This document shows positions 6,579-13,588 of a stretch of DNA of 13,588 nucleotides, in pieces. Source of the DNA: Bifidobacterium breve (lineage in GTDB: Bacteria > Actinomycetota > Actinomycetes > UBA12327); the NCBI GenBank assembly GCA_943332445.1, contig CALQPL010000004.1, forward strand, positions 1 through 13,588, written 5' to 3'. The first letter of the stretch is position 1. The number at the start of each line of letters is the position of its first letter. Both the position numbers and the translations under genes were made by a program. Below the pieces are notes generated by a model. That model saw only the letters and a list, made by a program, of their open reading frames with translations, searched no databases and had not been told where the DNA came from.

Positions 6579-8027
6579 TCACTGGTTGAGCACTGCTTCC
6601 ATCACGGCTCGCGCGATTGGCGCTGCTAAGCGCCCACCGCTGATTTCGGTGGAGCCATCGCCGTCTTCAATGATGACGGCGACAGCAACTTTTGGGTTCT
6701 TGGCAGGCGCGAACGAAACGAACCATGCGTGTGGTGGTTTGCCGTTGCCTTGCTGTGCAGTTCCGGTCTTTCCCGCCACCTGTATGCCTGGAATGGCTGC
6801 TCGCCGACCGGTTCCGCGTTTGACGACGGTGACCATCATGTCGCGCAACTGTGCAGCGACATCGGCGCTGACGGCCTGACTGAACACGGTAGGGGTGGTG
6901 GCATCAAGCACAGCGAGGTCAGGGCCACGGGTTTGAGCCACTAGGTAAGGCTTCATGACCACACCCTGATTGCCAATGCCGGCAGCCACGAGGGCCATTT
7001 GGAGCACCGTTGAGCGAACATCAAATTGTCCAATCGCAGACAGTGCCGTCTGTGGCCGGTCAATATCGCGTGGGTACACACTCGTCGCCGAAGACAAGGG
7101 AATGTCAAAGGATTGATTGAAACCGAACTTTTCGGCTTGATCGGCAATGACATCGTTACCGATTACGAGTCCAAGGTTTGCCAATGCGGTATTGCACGAA
7201 ATGCGAATGGCATTTTCTAGTGTGGTTTTGTTGTTAGTGCCACACGCTTTCCCATTTTGGTTAGGCAGACGATTGTTCGACAACGGAAGCTTCAGTGATG
7301 CAGGCCCGTAGATGGAAGATTTCTTGGTGTACTTGCCCGTAGATAGCGCGGCGGCTGCGGTGACGAGCTTGAAGGTTGAACCAGGGGGGTAGACCTGAGC
7401 AATGGAGCGATTCAGAAGCGGGCTGTCTTCATCGTTTTGCAGTTTCGACCAGGCTTCGCGTTCGGTGGCCGCATTCGGTGAGGCGAGCTGGTTGGGATCA
7501 AAGGTGGGCGACGAGACCATGGCCAAAATCGCCCCTGTGCTGGGATCAATCGCCAGTACCGCGCCGCGACGTCCCTTGAGTTGACGTAGGGCGGTGCGTT
7601 GAGCATCGGGAATCAGCGTGGTTTGGACACTGCCACCTTTGGGCGCGCGACCAGCCAGCAATTGACTGAGGCGGTCGACCAGCAACCGATCATCGGTGCC
7701 AGACAAAATGGAATTTTCTACGCGTTCTAAACCGCTCGCCCCGTAGAGCAATGAGTAGTAGCCCGTGGTGTGCGCGTAGAGCGAGCCCTCGGGATACGTG
7801 CGCGCGTAAGAGAACTGACCTTGGGTGGGTGTGGACGTCGCGATGGATTTGTTACCCACGGTGATCGGGCCGCGCTGGCGGTCGTATTCACCCAAGACGG
7901 TGCGTGAGTTGCCCGGCTTTTGTCGTAAGGCATTGGCGTTGAACACCTGAACGTAGGTGAGGTTGATGAGCAGAGCAATGAGAAGCACGGCGGCGAATCC
8001 GCTGAGTTTGCGAAGCGGGTTGTTCAT
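6579..8027 (-). CDS. pbpA: Penicillin-binding protein PbpA (class B transpeptidase)
   Basis: 482 aa, close to the 491 aa of M. tuberculosis PbpA. A short cytoplasmic start and a membrane helix (about 10-28) lead to a periplasm-side dimerisation region (about 30-150) and the transpeptidase domain (about 155-480). The active-site motifs are all present: STFK (217-220, nucleophile Ser217), SCN (277-279) and KTGTAQ (420-425). It cross-links peptidoglycan made by the partner glycosyltransferase RodA, whose gene overlaps by 4 bp (ATGA). The Shine-Dalgarno sequence is weak, so translation probably depends on coupling to rodA. In mycobacteria its activity and localisation depend on PknB phosphorylation (known for the family, not visible here). 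Confidence 0.95.
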   Translation of the reverse strand: MNNPLRKLSGFAAVLLIALLINLTYVQVFNANALRQKPGNSRTVLGEYDRQRGPITVGNKSIATSTPTQGQFSYARTYPEGSLYAHTTGYYSLLYGASGLERVENSILSGTDDRLLVDRLSQLLAGRAPKGGSVQTTLIPDAQRTALRQLKGRRGAVLAIDPSTGAILAMVSSPTFDPNQLASPNAATEREAWSKLQNDEDSPLLNRSIAQVYPPGSTFKLVTAAAALSTGKYTKKSSIYGPASLKLPLSNNRLPNQNGKACGTNNKTTLENAIRISCNTALANLGLVIGNDVIADQAEKFGFNQSFDIPLSSATSVYPRDIDRPQTALSAIGQFDVRSTVLQMALVAAGIGNQGVVMKPYLVAQTRGPDLAVLDATTPTVFSQAVSADVAAQLRDMMVTVVKRGTGRRAAIPGIQVAGKTGTAQQGNGKPPHAWFVSFAPAKNPKVAVAVIIEDGDGSTEISGGRLAAPIARAVMEAVLNQ

Positions 8028-9424
8028 AGTTGCACCACTTGGGTCAGTGCTTCATCACGCGATGGGCGAACCGGTGGCGCGGGTTTGCGGGCGCCATCGC
8101 TAATGCGCACAAGCAAAGCAATGATGATCCAGTTGGCCACTAGGGATGAACCGCCATAGGACAGAAAAGGCGTGGTGAGTCCGGTCAATGGAATGAGGCG
8201 AGTCACGCCGCCAACAACAATGAACACTTGAAGGACAATGACGATTGACAATCCGCCGGCCAGCAACGTACCAAAGGCGTCGCGTGCCGAAACGGCGATG
8301 CGAAAACCTCGTTGAGCGAGCACGGCGTAGATCATCAAAATGACAATCAACCCGGCCAGACCTAGCTCTTCGCCTGCTGTGGCCATGATGAAGTCGGTTT
8401 TGGCAAAGGGAACAAATTGGGGATTGCCCAAGCCAAGACCGGTCCCGAGAACTCCACCCGCGGCGAGTCCAAACAGCGATTGAACGATTTGGAATGCCGT
8501 GCCGTTGGGATCGCTAAAGGGATGAAGCCAGACATCAAAGCGCTGTTGGACGTGGCCAAACGCGAAGTAGGCCAAGCCAGCGCCGGCGACAAACAAAATG
8601 CTGCCCAACAGCAACCACGAGCGACGCTCGGTCGCGACGTAAAGCAACAGAATGAACAGACCAAAGAACAACAGCGCCGTACCCAAGTCACGTTGAAAAA
8701 CCAAGACACCCATGCTGGCCACCCAGGCAATGAGTAGCGGTCCAAGATCGCGGCCACGGGGAAGGTCAACGCCCAGGACTCGACTGCGGGCTGTGGCCAG
8801 AGCGTCGCGTTTGACCACTAGGTAACCAGCAAGAAAAACGATCAAACAGAGCTTGGCCATTTCCGCTGGTTGGAACGACAGGGGCCCTACGCGCAACCAC
8901 AGTCGCGCGCCATTAATCGAGGTGCCGATAAAGGGTAGGAGGGGAAGGATTAACAGCGTGACGCCAAGCACCAACGCGGTGTACGTAAAGCGTTGGAGGA
9001 TGCGGTGATCACGCAGGATCACCAGGACCGCAACAAACAAGATGATGCCCACGGCTGTCCAGGTCAGTTGGGCGATCGCGTCGGCCCGCGGAATGGAGCG
9101 GCCAGCACGTTCAGCGCGCGCAGCATCGGCAAGGTCGAGGCGATGGATCAGGACTAATCCGATCAGGTTCAGGAACGCAGCCAGCGGAAGAAGCAAGGGA
9201 TCGGCGTAGGGAGCGAGCTTGCGAATCGCCAGGTGCGCCGTGAGGAACAGTGCACTGCAGACGCCAACGACTAGCCACAAATCTGTCGGCATCGCGTTGG
9301 TATAGCCCAGACTTGCGGCGATGTAACCCGCAGTAGAAATAGCAATCGCGAGAACTAAGAGAAACAGTTCAGCAAATCGACGTTGCTTGATGTTGGTGGG
9401 TGCGACGGTTACTGGGTTAGTCAC
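8024..9424 (-). CDS. rodA: Peptidoglycan glycosyltransferase RodA/FtsW family (SEDS)
   Basis: 466 aa, about twelve membrane helices, near the 469 aa of the mycobacterial protein. SEDS landmarks: NGARLWLRVGPLSFQPAE (171-188); QRDLGTALLFF (244-254), in which Asp246 matches the catalytic aspartate (the usual form is QPDLGTA, so Pro is Arg here); TAGEELGLAG (349-358); and GLTTPFLSYGGSSLVAN (415-431). It polymerises lipid II into glycan strands, paired with PbpA. The start is GTG 9424, 6 bp after the pstP stop, with a GGGATGAG stretch as a modest ribosome site; the rodA stop overlaps the pbpA start. I choose RodA over FtsW from its place beside pbpA. Confidence 0.94.
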   Translation of the reverse strand: MTNPVTVAPTNIKQRRFAELFLLVLAIAISTAGYIAASLGYTNAMPTDLWLVVGVCSALFLTAHLAIRKLAPYADPLLLPLAAFLNLIGLVLIHRLDLADAARAERAGRSIPRADAIAQLTWTAVGIILFVAVLVILRDHRILQRFTYTALVLGVTLLILPLLPFIGTSINGARLWLRVGPLSFQPAEMAKLCLIVFLAGYLVVKRDALATARSRVLGVDLPRGRDLGPLLIAWVASMGVLVFQRDLGTALLFFGLFILLLYVATERRSWLLLGSILFVAGAGLAYFAFGHVQQRFDVWLHPFSDPNGTAFQIVQSLFGLAAGGVLGTGLGLGNPQFVPFAKTDFIMATAGEELGLAGLIVILMIYAVLAQRGFRIAVSARDAFGTLLAGGLSIVIVLQVFIVVGGVTRLIPLTGLTTPFLSYGGSSLVANWIIIALLVRISDGARKPAPPVRPSRDEALTQVVQL

Positions 9425-9430
9425 CGGAAC

Positions 9431-10762
9431 TCATCCCGTGATCGTGTTCGTGGGAGTGGGAGTGACAAATCGCGGAGTCAATGTTGGCGCCGGGATGGGT
9501 TGCGAGGTGGGGCAACCTGCAGGAGGAGTCGCCACGGCACAACTCGCAGCCTCTCCACGAAGCCGTTCCACAATGGCGCGGGCATCGGAAAGGTCGGTTG
9601 CCGCAATACCAGCGAGGACTTGTCCTTGCGTTAGTTCAGGCAGCGAAGGTGTGGAAATACCTGATAGCTCAACTGCGGTTGACAGTTTGAGCCAGGCAAC
9701 TTGTTGGTTGACACCTCGATAGATCGCCACAGTGTTGGCTTCATTGGCGACGAAGTACTGCTTGCTAATCCACTGGGACGTGAAAACACCCGCAAGAATG
9801 AAGAGGACGAGTACCCCAGCCGCGATGAGCCCGCGTCGAATCCAGCGCGTTTGCCGCGCTCGGCGTTCGTAGCCTTCGGTGGCTTCCGTTCGCTCAAGTG
9901 CGCGGGCTCGATCGGTATCTGCTCCGCCCAGTTGCTGGCGTGCCTTGGCCGCTGGCGTGGAGTCCACGATGGTTGCAGCGCGTTCAGCAAGTTCGGGTTC
10001 GCCGGCTGCTCCCACGACAACGGGTTGGGTATTAGGCCGGGCCTCGGAGGCGACTGCATCGGCGATCACCACGGTGATGTTGTCTGGCCCGCCTGCTCGT
10101 TTGGCTAGTGCAATCAGGCGTTGGGCCGCATCGGAAGGTTCACCGCTTGCGAGTTCCTCAGCCATCGTTGCTTCACTGACGACACCGCTCAGGCCATCAC
10201 TACAGACCATGAAGCGATCCCCCGCTCGCACTTCACGAACCGAAAGATCAGGTTGCGAAGGATTGCGACCATCGAGGGCTTGCATCAATAGTGAACGGCG
10301 CGGGTGGGATTCGGCTTCTTCGGCTGAGATCTCACCCTTATCGACCAAGGTTTGAACGTAGGTGTGGTCGTGCGTTAGGCGCAGTAAGTCACCGCCCCTG
10401 AGCAGGTAGGCGCGTGAATCTCCCACGTGAACCAGGCCCACCCGTGAACCGGACCACAGCAATGCCGTCAGTGTGGTGCCCATTCCGTCTAACTCGTGAT
10501 CGGCATTGATCGAACTGGTGAGTAGCGACTCGGCTCGTACAACGGAGGCGGCCAGAGCATCGAGAAGGTCGCCACCCAAGTCGTCATCGTCGAGAGCAGC
10601 CAGAGAGGAAACGACAATCGACGAAGCGACTTCGCCCGCTGCAGCGCCGCCCATGCCGTCCGCTACGACTAATAACCGTGGTCCGGCATACCCGGAGTCC
10701 TCGTTGCCGGTGCGTACTAAGCCGATATCTGAGTGAGCTGCATAACGCAGTGAGAGAGGCAT
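9431..10762 (-). CDS. pstP: PP2C-family Ser/Thr protein phosphatase PstP
   Basis: 443 aa. An N-terminal PP2C domain (about 5-237) carries the metal-binding and catalytic motifs: RTGNEDSGY (17-25), VADGMGG (33-39, Asp35), GDSRAYLLR (114-122), CSDG (187-190, Asp189) and GGPDNITVV (224-232, Asp227). A charged linker, a membrane helix (about 310-328) and an extracellular part of about 110 residues with two Cys (408 and 417) and a Pro/Thr-rich end follow. It removes phosphate from PknB and its substrates. The mycobacterial enzyme is somewhat longer (514 aa). ATG start 2 bp after the fhaB stop; spacing to rodA is 6 bp. Complete, with no missing catalytic residue. Confidence 0.95.
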   Translation of the reverse strand: MPLSLRYAAHSDIGLVRTGNEDSGYAGPRLLVVADGMGGAAAGEVASSIVVSSLAALDDDDLGGDLLDALAASVVRAESLLTSSINADHELDGMGTTLTALLWSGSRVGLVHVGDSRAYLLRGGDLLRLTHDHTYVQTLVDKGEISAEEAESHPRRSLLMQALDGRNPSQPDLSVREVRAGDRFMVCSDGLSGVVSEATMAEELASGEPSDAAQRLIALAKRAGGPDNITVVIADAVASEARPNTQPVVVGAAGEPELAERAATIVDSTPAAKARQQLGGADTDRARALERTEATEGYERRARQTRWIRRGLIAAGVLVLFILAGVFTSQWISKQYFVANEANTVAIYRGVNQQVAWLKLSTAVELSGISTPSLPELTQGQVLAGIAATDLSDARAIVERLRGEAASCAVATPPAGCPTSQPIPAPTLTPRFVTPTPTNTITG

Positions 10763-10764
10763 GC

Positions 10765-11241
10765 CTATCGCCTCAATTCAAGGACGGTCTTGCCAATGCG
10801 AATGGGCACACCCAGTCCAGCCAGGACTGGTCCGGTCACGCGCTGGCGGTCGAGGTAGGTGCCATTGGTGGAACCCAGGTCTTCCACACTCCAGCGTCCC
10901 CGTGCATCGGGGGCGATGCGCGCGTGACGATGCGAGACGTAGTCATCGTCGAGGACGATGGTCGAATCGGGAGCGCGTCCAATCGTGACGGGTTGATCGC
11001 TCAACGGAACGCTGGTGCCCGACAACACGCCTTCAGTGATCACCAGTTTGCGCGGCGACTTTCCGTTCTTGCCGACAGAGCGTGCATCGGGTGCGCGGTT
11101 GGTCTGAGGTCGGATCGGTCCCCGGGCCCCCATCGTGGGAGCTCGAAGATCACTGCGCAACACACTGAGTGCGAAAAACACAAAGACCCACAACAGCCCA
11201 AGAAATGCGAGCCTGATGAGGGTGAGGGTGAGAGTGGACAC
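10765..11241 (-). CDS. fhaB: Membrane-anchored FHA-domain protein FhaB (FipA-like)
   Basis: 158 aa. An N-terminal membrane helix (about 7-28) is followed by a basic linker (30-65) and a C-terminal FHA domain (about 68-158) with the phosphothreonine-binding motifs GRAPDS (88-93), SHRHARI (103-109) and DLGSTNGTYL (121-130). It recruits threonine-phosphorylated partners, including PknB targets, to the membrane; in mycobacteria FipA links FtsZ and FtsQ. Its GTG start follows directly after the fhaA stop (TAAGTG), with no gap, so translation is coupled. All phosphopeptide-binding residues look intact. Confidence 0.93.
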   Translation of the reverse strand: MSTLTLTLIRLAFLGLLWVFVFFALSVLRSDLRAPTMGARGPIRPQTNRAPDARSVGKNGKSPRKLVITEGVLSGTSVPLSDQPVTIGRAPDSTIVLDDDYVSHRHARIAPDARGRWSVEDLGSTNGTYLDRQRVTGPVLAGLGVPIRIGKTVLELRR

Positions 11242-11985
11242 TTAACCGCTCCGGAACACCATGAGAGTCGAACCCATGCGAATCTCATCGCCATCGGTCA
11301 GGGCGCGTTCGCCGATGCGTTCACCAGCAACCAAGGTGCCGTTGGTTGAAGCGAGGTCAATGATGGAAAAACCTGATTCGCTGTGCCGGATCTCTGCATG
11401 GTGGCGGGAGATCCCTGGATCATCAATGCGAATACCAGCATCGGATCCGCGTCCGATGGTCACCACAGATGCGGTCAAGGGAAACCCGGTGTCATTGATG
11501 ACCAAACGCGCATTGGTGGTGGGTGCGGGTGCTGGTACCGGTGCGGATGCCGGTTGTGGTGACGCGGCCGGTTCGGCGATGAGAGGTTGGCGAACCTGTG
11601 GTTGGGCCACCACCCCAGCCTGGGAGGCGCTAGAGACACGAAACAGGCCGGTGCCCAGGTCAGCCACCCGAACCATGGTGACTTCCACCGGACCGATCAA
11701 GGTGTATCCCTGAGCTTGGGCGTGTTCGGTGACCATGGCCGCGAATTCCGCATTAAGGGCCTGGGCGTAAGGGGTCAGCCGCTCGTGGTCGTTGGCACCG
11801 AGCTCGACGGTGAATACGTTGGGGGCCATTGTCGACTCCCGGCTGACGACAGCAGCTTGGTCATCGAGTTCTCGCTGCAGGGCAGCAGCCACTTCAACGG
11901 GTTGGACTTCGGAGCGAAAGGCTCGAGCGAAGGCGCCGTTCACGAGCTGGTCAAGCCGGCCTTCAAAGCGTTGGAGGACGCCCAC
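11242..11985 (-). CDS. fhaA: FhaA: DUF3662 plus FHA-domain protein
   Basis: 247 aa. The N-terminal DUF3662 region (about 1-115) begins GVLQRFEGRLDQLVNGAFARAF, the usual start of the family. A Pro/Ala-rich linker (about 125-160) leads to a C-terminal FHA domain (about 165-245) with IGRGSD (177-182), SRHHAEI (193-199) and DLASTNGT (210-217). In mycobacteria FhaA binds phosphorylated MviN/MurJ and helps control peptidoglycan synthesis at pole and septum. Its linker is far shorter than in M. tuberculosis FhaA (about 527 aa). Start: the reading frame stays open back to 12171, across the tRNA, but GTG 11985 has a strong GGGAGGG just upstream and matches the family start, so the longer version is rejected. 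First gene of the minus-strand operon. Confidence 0.9.
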   Translation of the reverse strand: MGVLQRFEGRLDQLVNGAFARAFRSEVQPVEVAAALQRELDDQAAVVSRESTMAPNVFTVELGANDHERLTPYAQALNAEFAAMVTEHAQAQGYTLIGPVEVTMVRVADLGTGLFRVSSASQAGVVAQPQVRQPLIAEPAASPQPASAPVPAPAPTTNARLVINDTGFPLTASVVTIGRGSDAGIRIDDPGISRHHAEIRHSESGFSIIDLASTNGTLVAGERIGERALTDGDEIRMGSTLMVFRSG

Positions 11986-12083
11986 GAACCCTCCCGAACT
12001 AGTGCCTATCCCCTGCGTGTGCCTGAGGGTTTGATCGTACTGCGAAACCCTGATTCTCTTGCGTGTTAGCCTGTCGGGCGCTC
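11986..12083. promoter_or_regulatory. Divergent promoter region of fhaA operon and tRNA-Leu
   Basis: 98 bp that must hold the promoter of the six-gene fhaA-to-pknB operon on the minus strand and that of the tRNA on the plus strand. A possible -10 for fhaA is TACGAT (complement of 12033-12038), and one for the tRNA is TAGCCT (12067-12072, preceded by TGT), ending 11 bp before the tRNA; I see no good -35 for either. An inverted repeat, GGGTTT (12027-12032) with AAACCC (12045-12050), flanks the putative fhaA -10 and could be an operator. Position is compelling; individual elements are weak. Confidence 0.35.
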
Positions 12084-12170
12084 GCGCGAGTGGCGGAATA
12101 GGCAGACGCGCTGGATTCAGGTTCCAGTGCCCGAAAGGGTGTGGGGGTTCAACTCCCCCCTCGCGCACCA
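12084..12170 (+). tRNA. tRNA-Leu (anticodon CAG)
   Basis: 87 nt, class II tRNA. Acceptor stem GCGCGAG (12084-12090) pairs with CTCGCGC (12160-12166), followed by discriminator A and an encoded CCA. The anticodon stem CTGGA/TCCAG encloses the loop TTCAGGT, giving anticodon CAG for CUG codons. The long variable arm GCCCGAAAGGGT is a leucine feature, and the T-arm is GGGGG/CCCCC with loop TTCAACT. The same tRNA gene sits beside fhaA in mycobacteria. Only 38 nt separate it from the ATPase start downstream, with no terminator between them, so the two may share a transcript. Confidence 0.97.
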
Positions 12171-12208
12171 AGTATGTTCAGCATCACGTCCCATGTCAGG
12201 AGAGTTCA

Positions 12209-12979
12209 ATGACCACTGTTGTTTCGGTTCACTCGTTCCGTGGCGGAACAGGCAAGAGCAACACCACCTCGAACCTGGCTGGTCAATTGGCAGCTTCGGG
12301 CGCGCGCGTTGCTGTTGTGGACACTGACATCCAAAGCCCGGGCATTCACGTCCTGTTCGGTTTTGAAGACGACCTGACCAAGACCTTGAATGACTACCTG
12401 TGGGGAACGATTCCGATCCAGGAAGCCGCACACGACATCACTGATCGCATTGCTGCGACCACGCCGGTTCAAGAAGGCGGTGCCCTGTACCTAGTGCCAT
12501 CGAGCATGAAGACCGGTGACATTGCTCGCGTTCTTCGCGAAGGCTATGACGTAGGAACCTTGAACGATGGATTCCGCGAATTGGCCAAGGGCTTGAACCT
12601 GGATTACTTGCTCATTGACACGCACCCTGGATTGAACGAAGAGACGTTGCTCTCCATCACCATCAGCGATGTCTTGTTGTTGATCTTGCGCCCAGACCGC
12701 CAGGACTTCCAAGGCACCGCAGTCACCGTTGACGTTGCTAACAAGTTGGGTGTCCCCAACCTGTTCCTCATCGTGAACAAGGTGCCTTCGGGTATCAGTG
12801 CAGCTGACCTTGAGGCCCAAATGCTGGAGGCCTATGGCGAAAAGACCGCTGCGGTCCTGCCACTGTCCGAAGAAGTCGTGCAGAACGCCTCGAAGGGCCT
12901 GTTCTCCTTGACGAGCCCAGACAACCCCTGGTCAGAGCAGGTTCGACGCATCGCTGAAACCGTTAAGGGCGTCAACTAA
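12209..12979 (+). CDS. MinD/ParA-family ATPase with an arginine signature residue (RGGTGKS type)
   Basis: 256 aa, a single P-loop NTPase domain of the SIMIBI MinD/ParA class. Deviant Walker A: FRGGTGKSNTT (10-20), where the signature lysine of KGGxGK[T/S] is Arg11 but the phosphate-binding Lys16 is kept. Walker A' is VVDTDIQSPG (36-45, with Asp40 matching the catalytic aspartate of MinD), Walker B LLIDTHPG (134-141) and VNKVP (189-193) near the adenine. No DNA-binding helix-turn-helix domain precedes it, no parB follows and the C-terminus shows no clear MinD membrane helix, so chromosome segregation is unlikely. From memory, RGGTGKS proteins form a distinct group seen in several phyla beside HAMP proteins; the role is not established. 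ATG 12209 has GGAG 6 nt upstream; the longer frame reading through the tRNA is rejected. It converges with the HAMP gene. Confidence 0.88.
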   Translation: MTTVVSVHSFRGGTGKSNTTSNLAGQLAASGARVAVVDTDIQSPGIHVLFGFEDDLTKTLNDYLWGTIPIQEAAHDITDRIAATTPVQEGGALYLVPSSMKTGDIARVLREGYDVGTLNDGFRELAKGLNLDYLLIDTHPGLNEETLLSITISDVLLLILRPDRQDFQGTAVTVDVANKLGVPNLFLIVNKVPSGISAADLEAQMLEAYGEKTAAVLPLSEEVVQNASKGLFSLTSPDNPWSEQVRRIAETVKGVN

Positions 12980-13023
12980 CTAGCCTCTAGTTTCTCGGCT
13001 TAGAACTTCTTGGTTTAGTTAGT
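12975..13023. terminator. Possible weak bidirectional terminator between the convergent ATPase and HAMP genes
   Basis: Inverted repeat ACTAACTA (12975-12982) and TAGTTAGT (13016-13023), 8 exact base pairs around a 33-base loop. Each arm overlaps one of the two stop codons. The stem is AT-rich and the loop long, with no clean T-run, so a strong intrinsic terminator is doubtful. A 9-base direct repeat GAACTTCTT also occurs here (13003-13011 and 13025-13033). Confidence 0.25.
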
Positions 13024-13588
13024 CGAACTTCTTCTTTCGCATTTCCTCCGCCTTGGCGGCGAGGTCTTGGAAGAATTCAGACTCGGTGATTTCGCCGATG
13101 TCCTTTGCCAACTTGCTGCGGTCAATAACCACCTTCAAGCTAGCCACCTGCTCACGCAGTTTGCGTTCACGTTCGACCAGGTCAACGCCCATGCGTTGGA
13201 AGGCTCGAGCAAGATCGCCGACCTCGTCGGTGCGACTGGCAGCAGCATCCAGGTCACTTGGATTGAATTTGTCTTCGGACAAATCGCGCGCGGCCTTGGT
13301 GACACTTTCCACGGGTCCGGTGATGCGGCGACTAATCAGGATTCCCGCTGTGAGACCGATGAGCAACAAGAACACCTGTAGGAGTGCCTGTTGAATAGCC
13401 AGACTGCGACCGGGAGCCGTGAGGTCTTGTTGCGGAACGGCGGACACCAAGACCCAATTCAACGGGTTGTAGGAAGAAACGTTAAGCACCCAATTTTCTT
13501 TGGTATTTCCTTGCAGAGTCACACTTTTGTTGAGTTCAACGATGGTGCCGTCTTTCTTAGGCACCGAGGCCTCAATGACCTTGACCGA
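13019..13588 (-). CDS. HAMP-domain membrane protein, C-terminal part (5' end beyond window)
   Basis: The last 189 residues of a longer protein: the frame is open to the window edge, so the internal GTG at 13564 is not taken as the start. Residues 1-65 resemble the end of an extracellular Cache-type sensor domain (GTIVELNKS, then NPLNWVLVSAVPQQDL). A membrane helix lies at about 67-86, a HAMP domain at about 86-140 (RRITGPVESVTKAARDLS… DEVGDLARAFQRM), a short coiled coil (RERKLREQVASLKVVIDRSK) follows, and a conserved-looking tail has GEITESEFFQDL (165-176) and a basic end KKKFD. No kinase, cyclase, GGDEF or chemoreceptor signalling domain follows the HAMP, so output must pass through the tail to another protein. 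The convergent MinD-like ATPase, 39 bp away, is the obvious candidate (inference). Upstream half unseen. Confidence 0.85.
   Translation of the reverse strand, partial: SVKVIEASVPKKDGTIVELNKSVTLQGNTKENWVLNVSSYNPLNWVLVSAVPQQDLTAPGRSLAIQQALLQVFLLLIGLTAGILISRRITGPVESVTKAARDLSEDKFNPSDLDAAASRTDEVGDLARAFQRMGVDLVERERKLREQVASLKVVIDRSKLAKDIGEITESEFFQDLAAKAEEMRKKKFD

Noticed and set aside
9004..9023. Inverted repeat GGTGATC/GATCACC in rodA.
   Set aside because: Short arms within coding sequence, no further copies or context noticed.
10943..10959. Inverted repeat CATCGTC/GACGATG in fhaB.
   Set aside because: It arises from a run of aspartate and valine codons in the FHA domain; seven-base arms in coding sequence are expected by chance.
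10678..11349. 223-codon open frame opposite pstP/fhaB/fhaA.
   Set aside because: It spans the junctions of three well-supported genes on the other strand and has no recognisable domain.
11986..12171. Upstream extension of fhaA to a 309-residue protein.
   Set aside because: The first 62 residues come from the antisense strand of tRNA-Leu and the promoter gap; GTG 11985 has a strong ribosome site and matches the family start.
12059..12208. Upstream extension of the MinD-like ATPase through the tRNA to a 306-residue protein.
   Set aside because: It would translate the tRNA gene; ATG 12209 with GGAG at proper spacing begins exactly at the family start (TVVSVHSFRGG).
12209..12979. Chromosome-partitioning ParA of a parAB-parS locus.
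   Set aside because: No parB neighbour, no parS-like TGTTTCACGTGAAACA site, no DNA-binding domain, and a non-canonical Walker A.
13562..13564. GTG at 13564 as the start of the HAMP protein.
   Set aside because: The frame continues open to the window end with sensor-domain-like residues and there is no ribosome site; the gene is truncated by the window.

Overview
This window is from a high- to mid-GC actinobacterium (class Actinomycetes by gene content). The block ppiA – rhomboid – crgA – DUF881 – class E sortase – trpG/pabA – pknB – pbpA – rodA – pstP – fhaB – fhaA – tRNA-Leu is the classic actinobacterial cell-division and Ser/Thr-phosphorylation neighbourhood. In Mycobacterium and Streptomyces it lies close to dnaA/gyrBA and oriC. 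Base composition is moderate for the phylum (I estimate the mid-50s % GC by eye), which would fit a free-living aquatic lineage, but I cannot place the genus from sequence alone.

Layout. Bases 5-496 (-): a PPOX/F420-type flavin-fold oxidoreductase. 559-1984 (+): cyclophilin ppiA overlapping a zinc-finger rhomboid protease. 1991-2022: three DnaA-box-like 9-mers in the short gap before crgA. 2057-2320 (-): crgA. 2363-4872 (+): a tightly coupled operon of a DUF881 protein, a class E sortase, a short membrane protein and a trpG/pabA glutamine amidotransferase, joined by 4-bp overlaps except for a 37-bp gap after the sortase. 11985 down to 4869 (-): the operon fhaA-fhaB-pstP-rodA-pbpA-pknB, with gaps of 0-36 bp or overlaps. 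12084-12170 (+): tRNA-Leu(CAG). 12209-12979 (+): a MinD/ParA-like ATPase with an arginine in place of the signature Walker-A lysine. 13019-13588 (-): the C-terminal part of a sensor-like HAMP protein that runs off the window edge.

How the genes work together. PknB (kinase with PASTA sensor domains) and PstP (PP2C phosphatase) set the phosphorylation state of envelope and division proteins. FhaA and FhaB read phosphothreonine. RodA (glycosyltransferase) and PbpA (transpeptidase) polymerise and cross-link peptidoglycan. CrgA links to the divisome, and the sortase modifies or anchors surface proteins. The sister kinase PknA, normally between pbpA and pknB, is missing here.

The lineage-specific part is beyond the tRNA, where the ATPase and the HAMP protein converge. 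This pair is the best candidate for a poorly described system in the window. There is no gene-free stretch over 300 bases, and I see no insertion sequence, CRISPR array, prophage or rRNA.
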